Below are positions 60,597 through 64,000 of a stretch of DNA of 64,000 nt, piece by piece; positions within the stretch are counted from its first letter, which is position 1, and each line of letters begins with the position of its first letter. Origin of the DNA: DATLGB01 sp963724135 (GTDB lineage Bacteria; Actinomycetota; Thermoleophilia; Solirubrobacterales; Solirubrobacteraceae); contig CAVRTA010000006.1 of assembly GCA_963724135.1 (NCBI GenBank), positions 992,001-1,056,000 on the forward strand, read 5' to 3'. The notes under the pieces are model-generated. The model was not told the DNA's origin, searched no databases, and saw nothing but the letters and a program-made list of their open reading frames with translations. The position numbers and the translations under genes were made by a program.

Positions 60597-61369
60597 TGCG
60601 TTATCGCTACCTCTTCGAGCAGATGGTCCGGCGCGAGCTGCGGGCCAAGTACAAGGGCTCCGCCCTCGGCGTCCTGTGGTACCTGGTCAATCCGCTGGTG
60701 CTGATGGCCGTCTACGCGGTCATGTTCCGCTACCTGCTCAAGGCGGTGTCGATCCCCGACTACGCGCTGTTCCTGTTCATCGGGCTGATCGTGTGGACGT
60801 TCTTCAGCCAGTCGCTGCTGGCGGCCGCGACCTCGCTCGTCGAGCAGGCGTCGCTGGTGAGCAAGGTGCGCTTCCCCCGCGCGACCGTGCCCGCGGCCGT
60901 GGTGAGCGTGCAGCTCGTGCCGTTCCTCGTGCTGCTGGCGGTCGCCGTCCCCATCGCGCTGATCGTGCGCGACTCGCTCGACGCCGCGCTGCTCCTGCTC
61001 GTCCCGGTGATCGCCTGCCTGTACGCGTTCGCGCTCGGACTCGGGCTGATCGTCAGCGTCGCGCACGCGTACTTCCGCGACGTGCAGCCGGTGCTCGGCG
61101 CCGCCCTGCTGCCGTGGTTCTTCGTGACTCCGATCTTCTTCCGCATCGAGGACCTGCCCGGCCTCGCCGGGCACGAGACCGCCGAGTGGCTGCTGCGCTG
61201 GGGCAACCCGGTGGCGCCGTTCATCGAGGCGGTGCGGTCGATCCTCTATGCCGGGACCGCACCGACGGTGGCGACGCTCGCCTACATCGCCGCCGCCACG
61301 GCGGTGGTCGTGCTGGCGGGCCGCGCCATCTTCGCCCGGGCCGAGGGCGAGCTGGCGGTGGTGCTGTGA
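60596..61369 (+). CDS. ABC-2 type polysaccharide exporter permease (Wzm-like)
   Basis: The 257-residue protein starts at GTG 60596, overlapping the previous TAG by one base. An amphipathic N-terminus (YLFEQMVRRELRAKYKGSALG) is followed by six membrane helices: LGVLWYLVNPLVLMAVYAVMF, LFLFIGLIVWTFF, VPFLVLLAVAVPIALIV, ACLYAFALGLGLIVSVA, LLPWFFVTPIFF and ATLAYIAAATAVVVLAG. RRELRAKYKGS and FFRIEDLPG are typical of Wzm/TagG/RfbA permeases. With the adjacent ATPase it should export a complete polymer made in the cytoplasm, independently of the Wzx/Wzy routes encoded elsewhere in the window. Stop overlaps the next GTG. Confidence 0.92.
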   Translation: MRYRYLFEQMVRRELRAKYKGSALGVLWYLVNPLVLMAVYAVMFRYLLKAVSIPDYALFLFIGLIVWTFFSQSLLAAATSLVEQASLVSKVRFPRATVPAAVVSVQLVPFLVLLAVAVPIALIVRDSLDAALLLLVPVIACLYAFALGLGLIVSVAHAYFRDVQPVLGAALLPWFFVTPIFFRIEDLPGLAGHETAEWLLRWGNPVAPFIEAVRSILYAGTAPTVATLAYIAAATAVVVLAGRAIFARAEGELAVVL

Positions 61370-62521
61370 GGCCCGGCGAGATCCTCCTCGAGGACGCCTG
61401 GCGCGCGTTCGCCATCGGCGACCGCCGGCGCACGCTCAAGGAGTTCGTCACCCGCCGCGGCGGGGCGCAGGACAGCGTGCAGGCGCTCGCCGGCGTCGAC
61501 CTTCGCGTGCAGCCGGGGGAGACGGTCGGGATCGTCGGGCGCAACGGCGCCGGCAAGACGTCGACGCTGCGCGTGCTGGCTCAGCATCGTGCCCCTCGAC
61601 CGCGGCCGCGTCGAGACGGGCGGGCGCGTGGCCACCCTGATCGAGCTCGGCGCCGGCTTCGGGCGCGAGTTCACCGGCCGCGAGAACATCCTGCTCAACG
61701 GGGCGCTGAACGGCCTGACCAGAGAGGAGATCGAGGACCGCCTGGACGCGATCATCGCCTTCTCGGAGCTCGGGCACTTCGTCGACGTCCCGATCAAGGC
61801 CTACTCCAGCGGCATGCTGGTGCGGCTCGGCTTCGCGATCGCCGCCCACCTCGACGCCGACATCATGCTGATCGACGAGGTGCTCGCCGTCGGCGACGAG
61901 GGTTTCCAGCGCAAGTGCCTGCGCGCGATCCGCGAGCGCATCGAGGCCGGGGCGACACTGGTGCTCGTCTCGCACGCCGCCGCGGCGATCGAGCGGACGT
62001 GCGAGCGCGTGCTCGTGCTCCAGCGCGGCCACGTCGTCTTCGACGGTCCGACGGCCGAAGGGCTGCTGCACTACCACGAGCTGCTCGGCGCCGAGGAGCT
62101 CGACACCCGCGCGCCCGACGAGCAGCGCACGGTGTTCGTCGAGAGCGTGGAGCTGCAGGACGGCGAGGGCCGGCGGCGGACGGTGTTCGGCAGCGGCGAG
62201 CCGCTGCGCATCGTGCTCGGCATCGGCGTGCGGCCGGGCGCGACACCGACGCGGATCGCCTTCGAGCTGCGCCGGACCTCCGGCGAGCCGGTTTTCGGCG
62301 CCGGGCACGTCGTCGACCTCGACGCCCCGGCGCGGCTCACGTTCGAGATCGGGGCGCTGCACCTGCTCGGCGGCGACTACGACCTCGTCGTCGCCGCGCA
62401 GCAGGACGAGGGGATCGACCGGCTGGTGAGCCTGAGCGTGGCGGCGACGCCGGAGGTCGAGGGCATCGCCGACCTGCGCGGGGCGTGGAAGCTCGAGACT
62501 GCGGTGGCTCATGACGCCTGA
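61366..62521 (+). pseudogene. ABC exporter ATPase with Wzt-type C-terminal domain, one-base insertion
   Basis: The intact product would be 384 residues. Motifs: VGIVGRNGAGKTSTLRVLA (Walker A), VATLIELGAGFGREFTGREN, KAYSSGMLVRLGFAIAAHLD (ABC signature), ADIMLIDEVLAVGDEGFQ (Walker B) and VLVSHAAAAIERTC (switch His). A beta-sandwich domain (about residues 270-375) starts RTVFVESVELQDGEG and resembles the Wzt glycan-recognition domain that binds the modified non-reducing end before export. The frame shifts at about 61582: dropping a t from ggctcagc gives VLASIVPLDRG. A methylated chain end would fit the methyltransferases at 968-2703 and 54615. Start GTG overlaps the permease stop. Confidence 0.88.
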
Positions 62522-62846
62522 GGAGGCACTGGCCAGGGCGCGCGCCGAGGCGCAGCCGTACGAGGAGGGGCCGGTGTCGCTCGACGCCTCGCCGGTCAAC
62601 CGCATCTCCGACCAGCGCCTCGCCGAGTGGTCGGTGATCAAGCCCGACGTGGAGCGCGTCTACTCGACGCGCCGCCTCGGCGCTCCGATCACGTTCTTCA
62701 AGCGCTTCCTGCTGCGCCTGCTGCGCCAGTACGTCGACGAGGCGATCGCGCAGGAGACGCGCTTCAACGCGCTCGCCACCGCGCACATCCTCAACCTCGA
62801 GGAGCGGGTGCGCGAGCTCGAGGCCAGGCTCGACGAAGCACAGTGA
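62511..62846 (+). CDS. Small conserved protein with C-terminal coiled coil
   Basis: The 111-residue protein has MTPEEALARARAEAQPYEEG, SPVNRISDQRLAEWSVIKPD, VYSTRRLGAPITFFKRFLLR and a C-terminal heptad-like helix (AHILNLEERVRELEARLDEA) suited to a coiled coil. No membrane helix or catalytic motif is present. It overlaps the Wzt gene by 11 nt and the following GT4 by 4 nt, so it is part of the exporter operon. A scaffold or chain-length regulator joining the ATPase to transferases, as coiled-coil partners do in Wzm/Wzt systems, is a guess. Not recognised from any named family. Confidence 0.75.
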   Translation: MTPEEALARARAEAQPYEEGPVSLDASPVNRISDQRLAEWSVIKPDVERVYSTRRLGAPITFFKRFLLRLLRQYVDEAIAQETRFNALATAHILNLEERVRELEARLDEAQ

Positions 62847-63841
62847 TCGTCGACCAGATCCTGTGCGCGGCGGGTCCCGTGGACGCCGTCACCAACCAGG
62901 CGCTCGCGTGGCGTCGGGTGTTCGACGGCTGGGGCTGGGGCGGAAAGGACTACGCGGAGGTGCTTGCGCCGGGCATGGAACGGGTCGCGGTGAAGCCGAT
63001 CAAGGACTACTCGCCGGGCGAGCCGACGCTCGTGCACTACTCGGGCTTCGCGGAAACGCTCGAGCGGCGGCTCGACTCGCGCTTCATGGTGCTCTCGCAC
63101 AACATCACGCCCCCGCGCTACTTCTGGGAGCTCGAGCCCAGCGCGGCGGTCAACTGCGCGCTGGCGCCCGCGCAGCTCGAGCGGCTCGTCGAGCGGGCAG
63201 ACATCGCCGCCGGGGTGAGCGCGTACAACGCCGCCGAGTTCGACGGGGAGGTCGTGCCGATCCTGTTCGACCGCGCGGCGCTGCCAGCGCCCGTGGCGCC
63301 GGCCGGGCCTCCGACCGTCCTGTTCGTCGGGCGCCTCGCGCCGCACAAGCGCCAGGACCTGGTCGTGCGCGCGTTCGGCATCTACCGCGCGCGCCACGCG
63401 CCCGACGCACGCCTGGTCCTCGTCGGCGTCCCGATCTCACCCGACTACGAGCGGCGGCTGCGCCGGCTCGCCGACGAGGTCGCGCCACCGGGCGCGGTGA
63501 GCATCGCCGGCGGCATCTCCGCATCTCAGCTGCACGAGCACTACCGCTCGGCGCACGCGTTCCTGTGCCTGTCCGAGCACGAGGGGTTCTGCATCCCGCT
63601 GCTGGAGGCGTTCCACTTCGGCGTTCCCGTGATCGCGCGCGCGGTCGGCGGCATCCCCGAGGTCGCGGGCGACGCAGCGGTCCTGCTCTCCGACGGCGAT
63701 GGCCTGCCCGTGGTGGCCGAGCTGCTGGCGTTCGCTGGCGAGCTGCGGGCGACGGTGCGGCCGCGCGGCGAGGCGCGGCTCGAGCACTACGCTGCCCCGC
63801 GCGTGGCGGAGCTGATGCGCGAGCACCTGACGAGCCTGTGA
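62843..63841 (+). CDS. GT4 glycosyltransferase
   Basis: The 332-residue protein begins IVDQILCAAGPVDAVTNQAL, then VLSHNITPPRYFW, AAGVSAYNAAEFD, VLFVGRLAPHKRQDLVVRAF, AFLCLSEHEGFCIPLLEAFH (E-x7-E, HEGFCIPLLE) and GGIPEVAGDAAVLL. The N-terminal domain is short and lacks a classical Gly loop; HYSGFAETLERRL suggests a specialised acceptor. In the ABC exporter operon it may build the exported chain. GTG 62843 overlaps the coiled-coil gene's stop; its own stop overlaps the next GTG. Confidence 0.9.
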   Translation: MIVDQILCAAGPVDAVTNQALAWRRVFDGWGWGGKDYAEVLAPGMERVAVKPIKDYSPGEPTLVHYSGFAETLERRLDSRFMVLSHNITPPRYFWELEPSAAVNCALAPAQLERLVERADIAAGVSAYNAAEFDGEVVPILFDRAALPAPVAPAGPPTVLFVGRLAPHKRQDLVVRAFGIYRARHAPDARLVLVGVPISPDYERRLRRLADEVAPPGAVSIAGGISASQLHEHYRSAHAFLCLSEHEGFCIPLLEAFHFGVPVIARAVGGIPEVAGDAAVLLSDGDGLPVVAELLAFAGELRATVRPRGEARLEHYAAPRVAELMREHLTSL

Positions 63842-64000
63842 GGGCGCTCGTCGCGAGGACCGGCTTCAACCGCGGCTTCGTCGTCCGGCGGCTCGTCCGC
63901 CTCGGCCACCCCAGGCTGCGCGAGCTGACCGCCGACCCCAGCCCCGGCTGGCGGGCGCTGGCACGCTGGATCGCGCGCGGCGACATCACGGTCCCGATGG
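63838..64000 (+). CDS. Unidentified gene, N-terminal fragment (runs off window)
   Basis: A GTG at 63838 overlapping the previous TGA opens 54 codons to the window end: RALVARTGFNRGFVVRRLVR, GHPRLRELTADPSPGWRALA and WIARGDITVPM. It is basic and shows no recognisable motif yet. By position it is the next member of the exporter operon, so a glycosyltransferase or polymer-modifying enzyme is possible. Not recognised. Confidence 0.5.
   Translation, partial: MRALVARTGFNRGFVVRRLVRLGHPRLRELTADPSPGWRALARWIARGDITVPM

Noticed and set aside
1..64000. tRNA, rRNA, transposase, integrase or att sites
   Set aside because: None was recognised on either strand by reading. The frame breaks are not flanked by target duplications or insertion sequences.

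Overview
The window is very GC-rich (by eye above 70 %), with GTG, TTG and ATG starts and almost no intergenic DNA. Together with several secreted Arg-rich protein types, this suggests an actinobacterium of the class Thermoleophilia (Solirubrobacterales: Solirubrobacter, Conexibacter or Patulibacter relatives). The taxonomy is inferred from composition and family recall, not from a marker gene. No rRNA, tRNA, IS element, phage gene or CRISPR array was seen.

Nearly the whole window is a surface-polysaccharide super-locus. It holds about sixteen GT4 and six or seven GT2 glycosyltransferases, two WecG/TagA-type transferases, two GT-C-like membrane proteins, two Wzx flippases, one Wzm/Wzt ABC exporter, three polymerase/ligase (Wzy/WaaL-like) proteins, and nucleotide-sugar enzymes (two sugar dehydrogenases, Gmd, CDP-glucose 4,6-dehydratase, three further epimerase/dehydratases, a DegT aminotransferase). 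It also has three methyltransferases, an asparagine synthetase and secreted glycosidase-like proteins.

Layout: 0-6.3 kb, GT2, two methyltransferases, a GT-C protein and a GT4. 6.3-11.1 kb (minus), two GT4 genes, Wzx and a sugar dehydrogenase, divergent from an aminotransferase, a WecG-like transferase and a second dehydrogenase (11.2-14.5 kb). 14.5-18 kb (minus), a large secreted protein and a sigma-like/anti-sigma-like fusion. 18.2-23 kb, epimerase, gmd, two GT2 and rfbG. 23-33.7 kb, GT-C, GT4, GT2, GT4, asnB, Wzy, Wzx and GT4. 34-39.5 kb, epimerase, a giant PNPT-Wzy-TPR fusion, a small anchored protein, a glycosidase. 39.6-45.2 kb, an RTX-repeat protein, an epimerase and four transferases. 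45.2-50.3 kb, a small anchored protein, a Wzy_C-TPR protein, a glycosidase and DUF2461. 50.4-59.8 kb (mostly minus), an M14 peptidase and many transferases. 59.8-64 kb, WecG, the ABC exporter, a small coiled-coil protein, a GT4 and the start of another gene.

Most neighbours are joined by 4-nt overlaps of the ATGA/GTGA/TTGA type, so translation is probably coupled along operons. Lead genes typically carry a TAGNNT -10-like hexamer 6-10 nt before the start codon, which suggests leaderless transcription; several divergent gene pairs share 15-33 bp in this way. Two genes (2877 and about 45973) instead have long leaders containing the same structured RNA element, the most interesting candidate here.

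Many genes at 13.3-13.6 kb and 52.5-61.6 kb are split by frame breaks. Almost all those resolved are single-base insertions, so they look like consensus errors more than real decay. Such genes are listed as pseudogene spans with the intact function described.
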